Shown: positions 10,755 through 22,571 of the stretch, piece after piece
Layout of the letters: every line of letters starts with the position of its first letter
Position numbering within the stretch: the stretch's first letter is position 1
NCBI GenBank assembly: GCA_001566295.1
Contig: KQ964246.1
Coordinates: 1,240,001-1,304,000, forward strand
Direction of reading: 5' to 3'
DNA length: 64,000 bases
DNA from: Microdochium bolleyi
Lineage: Eukaryota > Ascomycota > Sordariomycetes > Xylariales > Microdochiaceae
Notes under the pieces: generated by a model
The model's input: only the letters and a program-made list of their open reading frames with translations
Database searches by the model: none
Told to the model about the DNA's origin: nothing
Translations under genes and position numbers: made by a program

Positions 10755-12215
10755 GGTTCTGTCGCGGGAGCACTGCAACTTTTGGGTGAATTGCGTGATC
10801 CGGGCTGGGCCTGGAGGAGAGGACTGGGTGTTGGAGGTGGGAGTCCGGCGCGGCTCTGCCACTTTGGGGAAGTTCAGAGGGTACGACACGGGCCCCGGAG
10901 AGTGCCCGCAGCCAGGTCGAGAACTTTGGGGAAAGCCTAGGAAAAAGAGGCCAGATGTCTCGAATCCGGAATGAGGGGCGCCTGGTGCCTGGGGCCGCGC
11001 TGCTTCGGGGCTGGTGGCTTTCCATCACTGTCCACCAGGCCCCTGTCCTGTGTCAGCAGCCGGCTTCCAGGGCCGCAAGGCACTCACCTGCCCACGCTAG
11101 TCAGAACCCACGCGGTCTTGTCGCATCAGGATGAAGCTGGGGTGGACCCTGCCTGCATCAATGTCGCCGCGCAAAGAAAAGTCTGCCCTCCAACGCCGAT
11201 TCGTGCACGCGCATCGGGAGTGCTGCTGCACATACATGCAGGCGCAAGTCACTGGCTGGTGGGCAATGCCATTGCTGTACTCCGTACATACCTGAAGGTA
11301 GGGTAGGTACATAGCATCAAGATCTAACCACAGTCTGGAGCAGGGGTGCTTGGAATGTCGATCTCATGGCAGTCTTGACAAAGTCTTGTTGGTTTTGACT
11401 TTGGACAAGGTTGTCCTCAACTCTGACGGCCATGCTTGATGTCTTGGTCACTCACCAATTCCATCGAACAATAGGACCAAAGTTCCTTCAGCTCCATCGA
11501 TGTCGAGCTTTTCTTTCCCATGACCGGTCCCCATAACCAAGTACCGATACAGCACACCACACCCAAGAAGTGGGGTTCTGATGCGTCCCTCTCGACCCTT
11601 CGTCTTGCTGTTCTTCCCTCTACCTAATAATCTACGGTCGACCTTCCGTATCTAGTCCTCACGATCGCATCGTGCGCCGGCCATCCCCGAACAAAGAGGG
11701 GCTGACTCGGCAGGCAGCTTGTACATACGTCACTTCTCTGCACCGTCCATAAGCCACCTCCTTCATCCCGCACCCGATGGGGGGACAATAGAGCAACGAG
11801 AAGAGGTGGGCTTGGCTGACGACCACGAATCCCAGTCCGTACTCTGCCACTGCGGAGCCGGGCCTTCGCCTTGGCTCCAGACACAAGCGTCGAGGTGGAG
11901 CCAGGTGGGCTCCTCCGGACCCAGTCCTGGGCGTGCCGTGTGCCGTGCCGTGTGCGCCGGGTTGCCGTTCACTTCCGGGACATTGGTTGTGAACGTTATC
12001 GGTCAACGGGTGGCTGGGGGGCCAGAGTTGATGGGCAACGACGCTTTGCCAAGACACGGCTATTGTCGTTCAGTTTACACCATCTGGTGATTTCAAAGGC
12101 AGGGTCGTGGACCTCCGATGAGACAAGAATATGGTCTGTCTCTTCATGCTTGTCTGTTCTCAGTGGCTCCGCATCGGACTACCAGCATTCATACTCCATA
12201 TCTCATGGTTCTCGT
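10755..12215. other. Intergenic: Ca2+-ATPase promoter and inositol-phosphatase 3' flank
   Basis: About 1.46 kb lies between the Ca2+-ATPase start (-) and the 3' end of the Sac/5-phosphatase gene (-). The first kilobase should hold the ATPase promoter and leader. Short GGTAGGGTAGGTA-type runs occur near 11296. No RNA gene or coding region is supported. Confidence 0.45.
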
Positions 12216-15200
12216 TTACGTTGGCTTCAGGGTTTCCCATCCGTTCATGTCCTTCCCCTCGTCGCCACCCAAAAGATCGACAGGTCTCTGCTGCGCTCTT
12301 GCGTGTGGGCCCGCTGTGACCGTCGTTGTGTCATCAGCACGCCTCGGTGGCACCGGCTTACGATCAACCTGGCCGAGCCCTGGTAGGCTCACGCCCCCCG
12401 GAGGGGATGTGGGGCCGGGTTGGTGGCCCGTCCCGGCAGTTGCACTCTTGAGCGGGAATGATGCGGTGCGCTGCATTCCGCCCGTCAGTTGAGTCGGGCC
12501 GTTGGACTGCAGTCTCGAGCTTAGATCCGAGATCATGGTTGACGACGGCCGGAGAGGGCTAATTTTTCCCATCGAACCTGAGAACGAGGCATCGCCCGGT
12601 CCCGGGCTGGTCGACGGAGAGGTTGTGCTTAGATGTGCTGGCTTCCGAGCCACTGGCGGTGCTTTATTAGATCTGATTCCGCCCTGTGTCGGTGTACTGC
12701 TTCCAGTCCCGTTGGACGAGACCAGACTTCCCATAGACGTGGTTGACGAAGTTGTCACGGGCGATGCGTTGGCTGGGCCTCCTGTTCCACGCCGAGGGGG
12801 CGGAGGAGGCGCGGCTTCTGCCTTCTGCTTAGGCATGCTAGTCTCTTCTGCCATCTGCATACGCCCGAGTTGCGCAGGTAACTTGCTCGTGTCGTATGGT
12901 GGCGGCAGCTTGCGTGGAGGAACGTTGGGTGCATTCCCAGCAAGCTGCATCGACTGATTGACGTGCTCATATGGCGAGCTGGAGAGTGACGAAAATGAGG
13001 ATAGCCTCGAGTTCGCACGCGGTACTGCGACCCAGTCGGGCTCTTCCGTTGGTGTGAACGGGTTGGCAGGTCGCTTTGGATTCAATGTCATGACAGAGTC
13101 ATTCTGCGGTCCTCGTGGTGGCGCAACTGAGGATTGTGCCATCTTGCCGTTGTCTAGCCACCATCGTTGTTGATCAGAACTTGCTGGCGGCAACCCAGGC
13201 TCAATGGGGTCGTATCCTATCAGGTCTTCGTCCTCATCGGAGTCTTCACTCAGCAGTGTCGCAACGGATTGCCCAATATCTGCTCTGCGTCGTTCATACA
13301 GCTGGTGACTGAGCTTGTCGCGCTTGGCTTCGTCGATAATGCTCACAGTACACTGGAAGGTGGCATAGACGGGTCTGTGATCCGAGAACCTCAAGTCAGC
13401 AGCATTGTACGACAACTGCCGAATATTGGTTCCTTTCCGCAAGATCCGGTCAGTCCATGCAGGTATGCGAGCTTTCTCTCTACGATGGTGTTAGCGGATG
13501 GGTCCAAGGCTACAAGATTTCCGCAGTGCTCACGAAGTGTCGTATCGGTCTGTGCCAATATCGAACTTGTATGTTGGCATGAAAGTAATGCGTGCTTCAG
13601 AGTAGTGCGGAAAGGAAAGACCAGCCACCATTTGGAGATTCAGCTGTGCCTCTGTTAGTACACGGTAGATCCTGATGATGATGGACATTCAGATGTACAA
13701 AGACTCACTTGATCATTCTCGTAGAGCTTCTCAATGTCCTTCCTCCGCACAAGCTCCATGGCTCTCTCATAGGTCAACCCGACGCGGTAATTGAAGTCTC
13801 CAAGCCAAAAGACCGTGTCTGCACAAGTCATTGTTGTCAGTCGCGGGCTAGTGGCCTCCACACAAGCAGCAGAGCTTACCATGGTCAAGAATGCCTCTGT
13901 TTCTCTGAAATCGAAGTCCATGGTCGATCGTGGCGTAATCTCGATTCCGCTCATCGTAGTTCGCAAAACCTGCCGCAAGATGTGCTGTCACGAAACATAT
14001 CTGAGTGTTTGCGTATTGCATCCGGATGCCAACAGCGCCTTTATTGCCAGCGATTCCGGACATGCCAGTCTTCTTGACATTCCCTTCCACGTTCTTGATC
14101 TTCGGTAGCGCCGAAGATTTGACGAATATGCACAGCGCAGCACCAACGAGTTGTCCACTTCGGAGAAGAACATAACGTTCACCACCTAGCTCATCAGCTC
14201 TGCGGTTCAAGGCTGTCTTGATGGCCTTTTCCCACTGCTGCTTCCTGGTGGGATCGCTGTTCATGATTTGTTGCGCACTGAGTTCCACGATTTCTTGGAA
14301 GCCAGCCACCACGATCTCGGGTTGATCCGAGCCTAGCTCCGGCGGAAATAGCCAAGGCGATAGGTCGTCCTGGATGCCGGTGGTCTTGCCGTTCAGGTTG
14401 AAGGTTCCGACCCATCTGTACAAAGCGATTAGAGATGGGCAGACACGTACTTGTGTTCTTGAGCTTACATTGTGACTTGCTCGGTCGAAGAATATTCGTT
14501 GCTCCGCTTCAAGAGCTCACTGGAGATGAAGTCGCTAATCGGATCGAAGAGGAGCACAGGCGCCTGTCCGACTAGTCTTCCGAGCAAGAGATCTATATTG
14601 TTTTGCCTCGCCTTGTCGGCGAAATTGTTGATGTAGAGCCTGGTGGCACTCTTTCGAGCATCAGCGAAGGCGCCGGCCAGTGACATCTTCCCGTGTCGGG
14701 TAAAGGAGGTCTTGAGGGCTCCCGTTCCTGCATAGATCCGCGACAGGGCATCACCGTTATCTGCCCAAAGGGTGGAGTGTCTCATCCAGAAATCCGAGGC
14801 GGCATACTCTCCTCGGTGGTGCAGGAACGCCTCTACGGCGAGTTGCGAGATCAGTGATTGGATCAGGTTTGTGCGGTCCAAGCAGTCTAGGCAGTTTGTC
14901 CTGAAAATGCCTTCTTGCTGGAGCACGACAACTAGCCTCCTTCGATCACCCAATTCTCCCCCTGTTTCATACATATCATCTGTTTCCTCTGCAAGATAAT
15001 ATGCGAAGCCATCGGCGGAGTTCTCAATGTATTGGCGAATGCCTTTAGCAGCTTCATAGCCCATGGCCTTCGTTTCAGCGTGGAAATCATAATCCGTATG
15101 CCTCAGCAAGGCATGATCGGCGTCTTGTGATGCACCAGTACGTGCGAGCGGATTGTGCTGGATGCCGTAATGATAAAGCTGGGTCAACTGAGCTTCGTCC

Positions 15201-16393
15201 GGCTTGGTGGCGCTGAGCAGGTTAACGACATGGACAGCGCCATAAGACTGTTCAAGCTCTTCGAAGTGTCTGTCGAAAGCGGGTTGCGTGCCGTCGGCCG
15301 AGCGAGTAACAGTGATCTTCTGTTGTCCGGGAATGAGGCCAGCTGCCTGTTCCCAGAACACCGGCACAGAGCCTCGCACCTGGGCGTAAGAAAAGAGCAC
15401 TCCGGTCGGGCTCCAGTATATGGTTTCTGTTTCTACAAAGTTCGCAACGTGGCCGTCGTCATCGATGCCTCGGCTATTGAAGCGCGTGCCGGCTCTCTGG
15501 CACGAGAGACGTGAGATCACCGTCAAGAAAGACGGTCGGCCAGTATTTGCCGCTCGAAGCGGTGCTGCTGACTGTGGGATCGTCATGGTGAGACAGAAGC
15601 CACGAATGGCAGAAGTGAGAATCCGGGAGGCATCCAGAGCTTCGCGTTCGTGAGTGCGCAGTCGCGAGCGGAAACGGAGGAGTGGGTTGACCATGAATGA
15701 GTTCCACAAAAAGGCATCGTCGAAGTTGTCAATATTAAAAGTGTCCGAGTCAACTGGCCGGTCTTGGAGCCTGTTCGTCATGTCGAAGTCCGTACTATAA
15801 TAGAAGCTGCCATTGCTCAAGAGCTTCTGGAGCTCCTGAAACGGGTACTCAATTTCACCCTCTCTACGAGCCAGGCTCTGGCCGTATGAAGATGTCGACT
15901 CGGCCAAGTCAGCGTCGTAAGGGCTCAGGCTGTAGACATTGTCGTAGGCGGCGCTGTTTAGACAGAAAAAGTTCACGGCCACGATCCGCTCTACTGTCTC
16001 ACCTGGGCGTAGTTGAGCAACCCGAGTGGCATGCGTGACCACACAGAGGAAGACATCTTGATCTATGGAGATGAGACCGAGTGTTCCGTACACGGGTCGT
16101 GGAGTCAAAGGTCTAAAGTCGGCGAGTAGCTCTCTAGTGACCGGCGCGAACTCAACCATGCACTTGGCCGTCAGGTTGTCTGTACGAGGTCGAGCCGAGG
16201 GGACCGTCGCAAGCAAGCCATCGTTTATCGCTTCCGAGGTCGTGGAGCTGTGGCGGAGGATGAGGGCATGTGTCGGAGTCGCGATCGCGATCGCTCGGTG
16301 CGGGTAGTCGCGGATGAGGAGCTGGCTTGACTTTTCGTTGGAAGTTGTCGACGCGTTGCCGGTTGGAGGAGGGGCGAAGTGAGGCTGATCCAT
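12216..16393 (-). CDS. Synaptojanin-like phosphoinositide phosphatase (Sac1 + 5-phosphatase)
   Basis: Dephosphorylates phosphoinositides, mainly at cortical and endocytic membranes in the Inp51/52/53 family. Five exons, 16393-14469, 14415-13880, 13818-13709, 13643-13534 and 13479-12216, join in frame to 1314 aa. An N-terminal Sac domain (about 60-550) carries an intact CX5R(T) centre, RTNCLDCLDRTN, with the nucleophilic Cys at about 501. The 5-phosphatase domain starts IWVGTFNLNGKTTG and contains ELSAQ, GIAGNKGAVGIRM, FWLGDFNYRV, PAWTDRILRKG and FSDHRPVYATF. The roughly 350-residue tail is Pro-rich with SH3-ligand-like PPRKLPPP, APPPPPRRG and KPVPPRR. The intact Sac centre points to an Inp52/Inp53-type rather than Inp51-type enzyme. 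Introns are 53-65 nt. The pair with PRP39 is divergent. Confidence 0.95.
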
Positions 16394-17864
16394 CGTCCTG
16401 ACGTCCTACACTGGCGACGGTGTGGACAGACAACTAGACTGGGGCGCAGATTGCTCTCCACAAAATCGTGTGCGCCAATGTGCGTTTCTGTCGGCGGCGT
16501 GGTGCGGCGCAAGCCATTGATCTGCCTGTTCAAAAGTGTCGACGTGTTCTCGTGATACGATGCTGTTCCAAGGCACAGGATGCCAAAGTTGCTGATGGAT
16601 GGTGGTGCTGAGCGCTGTAGTGCTTATGACGTCTGATTTCTAGTGGCCAGCCTCCTGGTCCACCCCTCCATAAATACGGGGGACTCTCCAAGACGGACAG
16701 CACTAGATTACTTTGTATGGAGTCTCCACGTCCAAGCGTCGAAGAACAATCTCAAGAACAATCTGGCGCCACAATGCTTTTACTCACGGCGCAGCTGCTA
16801 TGGCACAGGTCGGTGTGTGGATGTGTATGTCTTGACAGTCAGGCGCATGCGGAGTGGGATTGTCTACCGTCTGTGCAAGGCATTCATCACGGCCAGGTTC
16901 TCGACTCCCCAAAGCACGGAGGTTCGAAGAAATGATTCGCTTCCAGCTTGGTCTTGTTGGCAACGGTGGACTTGTCACGTCGTGCGGTAATCTCTCTTAT
17001 ACTATGAATTCTAGTTCGACCGCGCGTACATGACCTGGCCAAGCGGAAGGGAGGCAGAACCTACGCACTCAGTAGATCCTCCATGGAAATGAAAACGATG
17101 TTTGTAGCAGGTCTCAGATTATATAGTTAAGATCATGTCCAAAATTTTGGATATCCCTCTTCCTATCATAATGTTTTTGGAGTATCATCATAGACCTGCT
17201 ACTGGTGGGCGGAGCCACGAATCATGAGCTAAGAGAAAGAGAGTGTGCATAGGATGCGCAGTGCTGTGCCATTGTATCAATGGCAGACATGCGAGGGCGA
17301 CTTCAGGTTTTCATCGCTCATGTCGTCGAACTGGTGTAGCCGAGCACCAACCTACCTGCCTGAGAGCCATGTAACAGTCCTGTCGAGATGACATTTGGCA
17401 AAAGCTCTCATCGACCATGACGGAAGTAACGTCAATGACACTGGCGAATAAGACCAGTGAAGGTCGACCACATCTCCAGAACCGTCTGGTGATTAAGAAG
17501 AATGGTATTGGAAGGAGGACAAAATTTCTTGGGCGAAGGACGCGCTAGGAATAGGAAAATTGCGTGGATTATGTAATGCGATGAACGCGCTCACTGCTCC
17601 GTGATTCTGTGGAGCTTGCCCCCGATAGTGACTGACCGGCTCGTGCTCTGATTCGACCGCGCAATCTCCTTCCCATGCTCGTTGCCGCGCCGCTGCCAGC
17701 CTCGCGCCTTCTCATCTTTAGAACCCGCTTATCAGGAACCACGACAATTGCGACAGGCGTCAAACTTGAGCAGCACATCCTTCACACCGCAACATCTGCC
17801 CTGCGACGGGCCTTCATTCCCCCCCTTCAGCGACTATCGAGCCACGAACAGTATTTGTACGGCA
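16394..17864. other. Intergenic: divergent promoters, with an A/T-rich inverted-repeat island
   Basis: This lies between the phosphatase start (-) and PRP39 start (+). Most is unremarkable. An A/T-rich island at about 17.10-17.20 kb holds nested inverted repeats, listed separately. Several small ORFs are present with no recognisable domains. Confidence 0.5.
17104..17202. repeat. Nested inverted repeat (possible hairpin or miniature element)
   Basis: GTAGCAGGTCT (17104-17114) is the exact inverse of AGACCTGCTAC (17192-17202), so the two arms could pair around a 77-nt A/T-rich interior. Within it, TCCAAAATTTTGGA (17138-17151) is a perfect 14-bp palindrome. I do not see a clear target-site duplication. 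It could be a degenerate MITE-like element, a structured RNA or chance in A/T-rich DNA. Confidence 0.45.
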
Positions 17865-20176
17865 ATGTCAGACTTCAACCAGTTCGGCGCGCCCGAGGAC
17901 GAGAACGCCGAGATCAAGAAACTGGCGCTTGAAGTGGTACGTCGTTGCGATTCTTTCCCATCCGAGTCTGCGGTGGAGTCCGGTCGCATAGCTAATACCA
18001 GTCGTTTGCGTGAACAGGAAGGTGATACCGACAACTTCGAGGCTTGGGAGAAGCTCATCCGGGCGTGCGAAGCGCAAGAAGGTGGCCTGAATCGGAACTC
18101 GAGCCCGCAAGCTCTGGCCACGCTTAGAGATGCGTACGATCGCTTTCTGCTCAAGTTCCCGCTGCTCTTCGGGTACTGGAAAAAATATGCAGACCTTGAG
18201 TTCAATATCTCCGGGCCCGAGTCCGCCGAGATGATCTACGAGCGTGGTTGCGCCAGCATCACCAACTGCGTCGATCTCTGGACCTCATACTGCTCCTTCA
18301 AGATGGAGACCACACACACCCCACACCTGGTCAGAGAGTAAGTATTACGAAGGGCCTCCTCGTTTCCCCCATAACCATACTTTCACCGGCATAGCACGGC
18401 CTCATGCGCGTCGAGGAATCACTACCCTGCGACAACTACTCCGCGTTGCCCAATTGCCCCAAGACTCATGCGACACATGACATTCATCGATGGTGAGAAT
18501 GCCAACAACATTTGAACTTGTTCGGTAGAATCTCACAGTCGTATTCAGGCGTTGATCTCTGTCGAAAGCCACATGTTGCACTCCCTGTTGCATTACCTGC
18601 CTAGCACTGTCACGCACGGCAGCATCACGATGGATATGGATCGGGCACATGATGCACAAGTTTTCCTTGCCTGTACTTGCTGTCCCTCCCGCTCCAAACT
18701 CCCCTATCCGCACGACTTTCAAGTACTGACCCTAGCCTTTAGGCTTTTCGAGAGAGCTGCGACTTGCGTTGGCCTGGACTTCCTCGCGCACCCCTTCTGG
18801 GACAAGTACTTGGAGTACGAGGAGAGGCAAGAGGCTCACGACAAGATATTCGCCATACTGCAGAGAGTGATCGGCATCCCTATGCACCAGTATGCGCGGT
18901 ATTATGAGCGGTTCCGCCAACTAGCCCACACACAACCTCTCACAGAGATCTGCTCTGTTGATACTCTGGCTCGATTCCAGTCCGAAGTCAACGCCGAAGC
19001 TGCAGCTTACGGTGGTGCTGCACGGTCAGAGCTCGAGGTTGAACGCGACGTTCGAGCAAAGATTGATGCTATGTACTTCGAGACATTCCAGCATACACAG
19101 GATGAGACGACGAAGCGGTGGACATATGAGTCCGAGCTCAAGCGTCCTTACTTCCACGTGACAGAGCTGGAGAATGCCCAACTCGTCAGCTGGCGACGCT
19201 ACCTCGATTTTGAGGAAGACGCTGGCGATTTTGCCAGGACAGCTTTCCTCTATGAGCGATGTGTCGTCACGTGTGCTCTCTACGACGAATTTTGGTTCCG
19301 GTACGCGAAGTGGATGGCGGCCCAACCTGGGAAGGAGGAAGAAGTGCGCCACATCTATATGCGGGCTGCGACTATTTTTGTCCCTATCAGTCGGCCAGGG
19401 ATTCGCCTCCAGTTTGCATACTTTGAGGAGTCTTGTGGTCGCACCGATGTTGCTCGCGACATCCACGAGGCCATTCTGATGCAGATGCCTGACTGTGTTG
19501 AGGCCATTGTCTCGTGGGCAAACCTTGAACGGAGGCAGAGCGGACTCGATGCTGCCATTGAGGTCCTCAAAGCGCAGATTGACTCGCAAAATATCGATCT
19601 CTTCACGAAAGCAGTCCTTGTCAGTCACTGGGCTGTCCTGCTGTGGAGAGCGAGGGGCTCCAGTGAGGAAGCGCGAACAGTATTTGTCAAGAACGTGCAA
19701 TGGTATGCAGACAGCCGTCACTTCTGGCAGAAGTGGATCGACTTTGAGCTCCAGCAGCCTGCGGCCGGTGGAGAGGAAGACCAGCAAGCTGCGCGCATCA
19801 AACACGTCTTCGACGAGCTGCTCACCAAGAGTCGCATCTCGTCTGGGTCCAAGCAGGATCTATACCTGTCCTACTTGGCTTACCTGCAAGACAGAGGCGG
19901 CAAAGACGCGATGAAGGAGTTTCTGCGTGTTGATCGTGAGATCTACGGGTAAGTGGGAAGAACCACATGAAGCTACTGTATCCTTTACATACTGACGCAG
20001 ACACCAGTCCCACCTCATTATCCACACTCAACACATCTGCCGCCAAGGAGAACGGTGCGAGCAGAGCGCCACTTGACGAGACGTCACGGATCAAGGCCGA
20101 GAGCCGCGTTGCGCCATACTACGAATACTATGGTGAGCCTCAGGCCAGTGCGCAGGGCAATGCTCCGTTCGCGTAG
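17865..20176 (+). CDS. PRP39: Pre-mRNA-splicing factor PRP39 (U1 snRNP, HAT repeats)
   Basis: HAT-repeat scaffold of the U1 snRNP, acting in 5' splice-site recognition. Four exons, 17865-17936, 18018-18337, 18743-19948 and 20008-20176, give 588 aa. The order matches fungal Prp39: an N-terminal HAT unit (NFEAWEKLIRACEAQ), FPLLFGYWKKYADLEF, VDLWTSYCSFKMETTH, then LFERAATCVGLDFLAHPFWD and KYLEYEERQEAHDKIFA, with further HAT units to about residue 530. The short divergent tail contains APYYEYYGEP. The LVRE/LFERA junction across intron 2 is continuous in the family, which supports removal of the whole 405-nt intron. The other introns are 81 and 59 nt. A homodimeric or Prp42-paired arrangement is known for the family and cannot be seen here. 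Confidence 0.93.
18338..18742 (+). other. Exceptionally long intron 2 of PRP39
   Basis: This 405-nt intron (GTAAGT donor, TTTAG acceptor with CTGAC about 12 nt upstream) is several times longer than other introns in the same gene. Its last 190 nt are open in the frame of exon 3, with internal ATGs from about 18573, and it contains additional GTGAGA and TTCAG splice-like sites. A regulated alternative exon or alternative start is possible. Confidence 0.5.
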
Positions 20177-21585
20177 GGTCCACGGAGTACGTTCAGGCCG
20201 ACGGGGTCGCGGGCATCAGATTCCCGGCAGCCACGTGCGCCAGGAACGCTGGCCATTGCGCTGAATTCCACAGCTATGTATAATATAGATCACAGATGAC
20301 GATCTACACGCCAGGCCAGTCTTATGAGCAGATCAAACTGCTTCGAGCAGCTGCCCTCAGGTATGGGCAGGACCCAATTCGAGATCGCACCAGGCCATCT
20401 GGCAGCAATTCGCATCATGTATCATCCGGCGGCCGCGCTTTTTCGAACATGGAAGTCAATATTTTTCTCACGTTGTGACCACTCGGTCCAGCAGTGCCAG
20501 CAGTAGACCCTACATAGCAGTCTCTGAGAGGCACAGCGGCTTAGCCACAGCTTACGCAATAGAAATCCTGACCACACGTCCGCTGGAAACTTGATGCCTG
20601 CTTTTGTATGGGCCATGCTCGGGCAAGTATGGGGGGGTTTGGCGGGCCACAACCCATCGTCGCGACATCAGACACAGGCCAAACTTTACCTGGATGTGCC
20701 GACCTCGTCAGTTTCCGAATGGCGTGCTTCTGACTTTTGCAGCAGCAGCAGGATCCTGGTGCCATATGCACTGGTCGTTGCCAAAGCATGCCCAGGAGCT
20801 GCAGGTGCGGACCGAGGTGCGCATTGCCATCAGGTCAAGTCTCTAGCCCTAGAACAGTTGATCTCCACGGCCGTCGGGATTTGATACCTAAAGTACCCTT
20901 TCGTATCCTGGCGCTAGCCCCCGGTGACTCACCTGAGGTGTGTATGTGCATGCGCACCTAGAAGCTTAGTCCTGTGCAGTCGTTCGGGTCCGAAGCTCAA
21001 ATCCGAGCCGCACTTGCATATAACAGCAGGACGCGTGCGGGACAAGTGTGTGTAAGTGACGAAGCACCACACCACGTCGAGTCGTAAAGTTCTTCGGGGC
21101 TTCCAAGGTTGTGGGCAGAGTCTTTGTGGCAGACGCTTTTGTCTTACATGGTGTTGGCGTGGTGCACGATCCAACCATACAACTCATTATTCAGCAGGCC
21201 GGTTTCCCATATCCTGAGCCGACGACACGATGCCGAGCCGAGTGGGGTGCGGACTCCGCTCCGCACAACGGACAGGGTCCCCATGAACGCCTTTGGGGGG
21301 CATGAGAAGAAAAGATTCGATGGTGACGGACACGGAACATCGTACCATAGCGCAGGCAGGCTCGAGCAGGTACACGCAACTGTCCTTGCAGGCAACTGTC
21401 GACCACGTGGAGGCGACATCGGCGCCGAGCTAGTAGACCTCGTGTGTGGCGGACCATAGCGCAGACTGTGTCATAACGATTTTGGTTCTAGGCAATACCT
21501 TCAGTTTTAAATGGGGTATCCGGGTATTTGGATTCGATTATAGGGTATAAGCTTAAGGCGAATCAAAGCCCAGCTGTGTAAAGCT

Positions 21586-21600
21586 CCCCCCCCCCCCCCC
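21586..21600 (+). repeat. Homopolymeric C tract (15 bases)
   Basis: Fifteen consecutive C residues followed by TCCCCTCTTC. It is unique in the window. The tract length may be unreliable in an assembly. Confidence 0.8.
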
Positions 21601-22432
21601 TCCCCTCTTCTAGTCTTCGAGGGCAGATGGGGCAGAGGGCTGCTACTATACGGAATATGTACCAAAGGAAACTGGACAAACGTGCGTAAGTGTGTATCTA
21701 ATAGCGAATTGTGGGATCATAATGTTCAAAACGTTGTGAGACAGTCTGCGCTATGGTCCGGCGTCCTCGGGAGGGAAAAGGCGTTGCACCTTTGGCCGAG
21801 GCGGGAAAGGAGCGGCGAAGTGGCGTCACTGGCAGGAGCGCTGGTGTCATGGCATGCAGGTACGGGTACCGAGGCCAGCACCGTATCCAGCCTTATCTCT
21901 GACACGTTTTCTGGCGTGTGGCCGCACCGCGTACGGACTTAAGGCACAGTGTTTAAACTGTCCTTCGAGGACGGAAAAAGATTGCGACGGCACTGCGCTT
22001 CTTGAGACAACGACATCCCACGGGCAGGACCCTCTCCTCCACTTCTCCGTCTCGGCTCGCTCACTCATCGCCCATGCCCACGCGGTGGGACCTCAGGGAC
22101 CGACCAAGGTGGGCCGACGCCCTCTGCAGGCCAATGGCGCACCCGGCATATCAAAGAATTTCTCGTGAAGATGCGGCCAGCATCCGCTCCCCGTCGGTTG
22201 CGGCGGATCTCCTTTCGTGCCCGGCCGTGTCCTGAGAGCACGGAGTAACAAAATCGGCTAAGCCTAGCTGTCTCGCCGACCCGGGCGCCATGGGACGAGG
22301 GCTCTGTACCCGGCTCTTCTAGCCATTTCCCTACATCTTCCCCGGAATCGTCCTTTTTCCTCCCTCTTCTCGCCTCCCCTTATCGTTGCTCAACTCCATA
22401 CATTCCTTGCCCCCCACAAACCCGCCCACAAG

Positions 22433-22571
22433 GTAAGAAGGCACCCTAATCCACTCCTGCGCGAGTGATCCCCGTCTGCCCTGGCCTATGTTCCCGTCTT
22501 GTTTGTGGTTCTGATACCAAGTTCTTTCTCTCCGTGCTGTCACAACCCAGCTTCTAACAACCTCTCTTCAG
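22433..22571 (+). promoter_or_regulatory. Probable 5'-UTR intron of CCP1
   Basis: GTAAGA at 22433 follows a pyrimidine-rich leader. CTAAC at 22554-22558 and CTCTTCAG ending at 22571 complete a canonical 139-nt intron whose acceptor directly abuts the start codon. Confidence 0.65.

Larger units (their letters stand above)
20177..22571. other. Intergenic: PRP39 3' flank and CCP1 promoter
   Basis: About 2.4 kb without a supported gene. It contains a 15-base C run (listed) and, in the last 250 bases, long pyrimidine tracts (TCCTTTTTCCTCCCTCTTC-like) typical of strong fungal promoters. It also contains the putative CCP1 leader intron. ORFs over 20.5-22.2 kb overlap on both strands and look spurious. 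Confidence 0.5.

Noticed and set aside
10755..10889. 45-residue N-terminal extension of the Ca2+-ATPase frame
   Set aside because: It begins with GTG, not ATG, and the family N-terminus matches MENYSTQPVDKVL at 10754.
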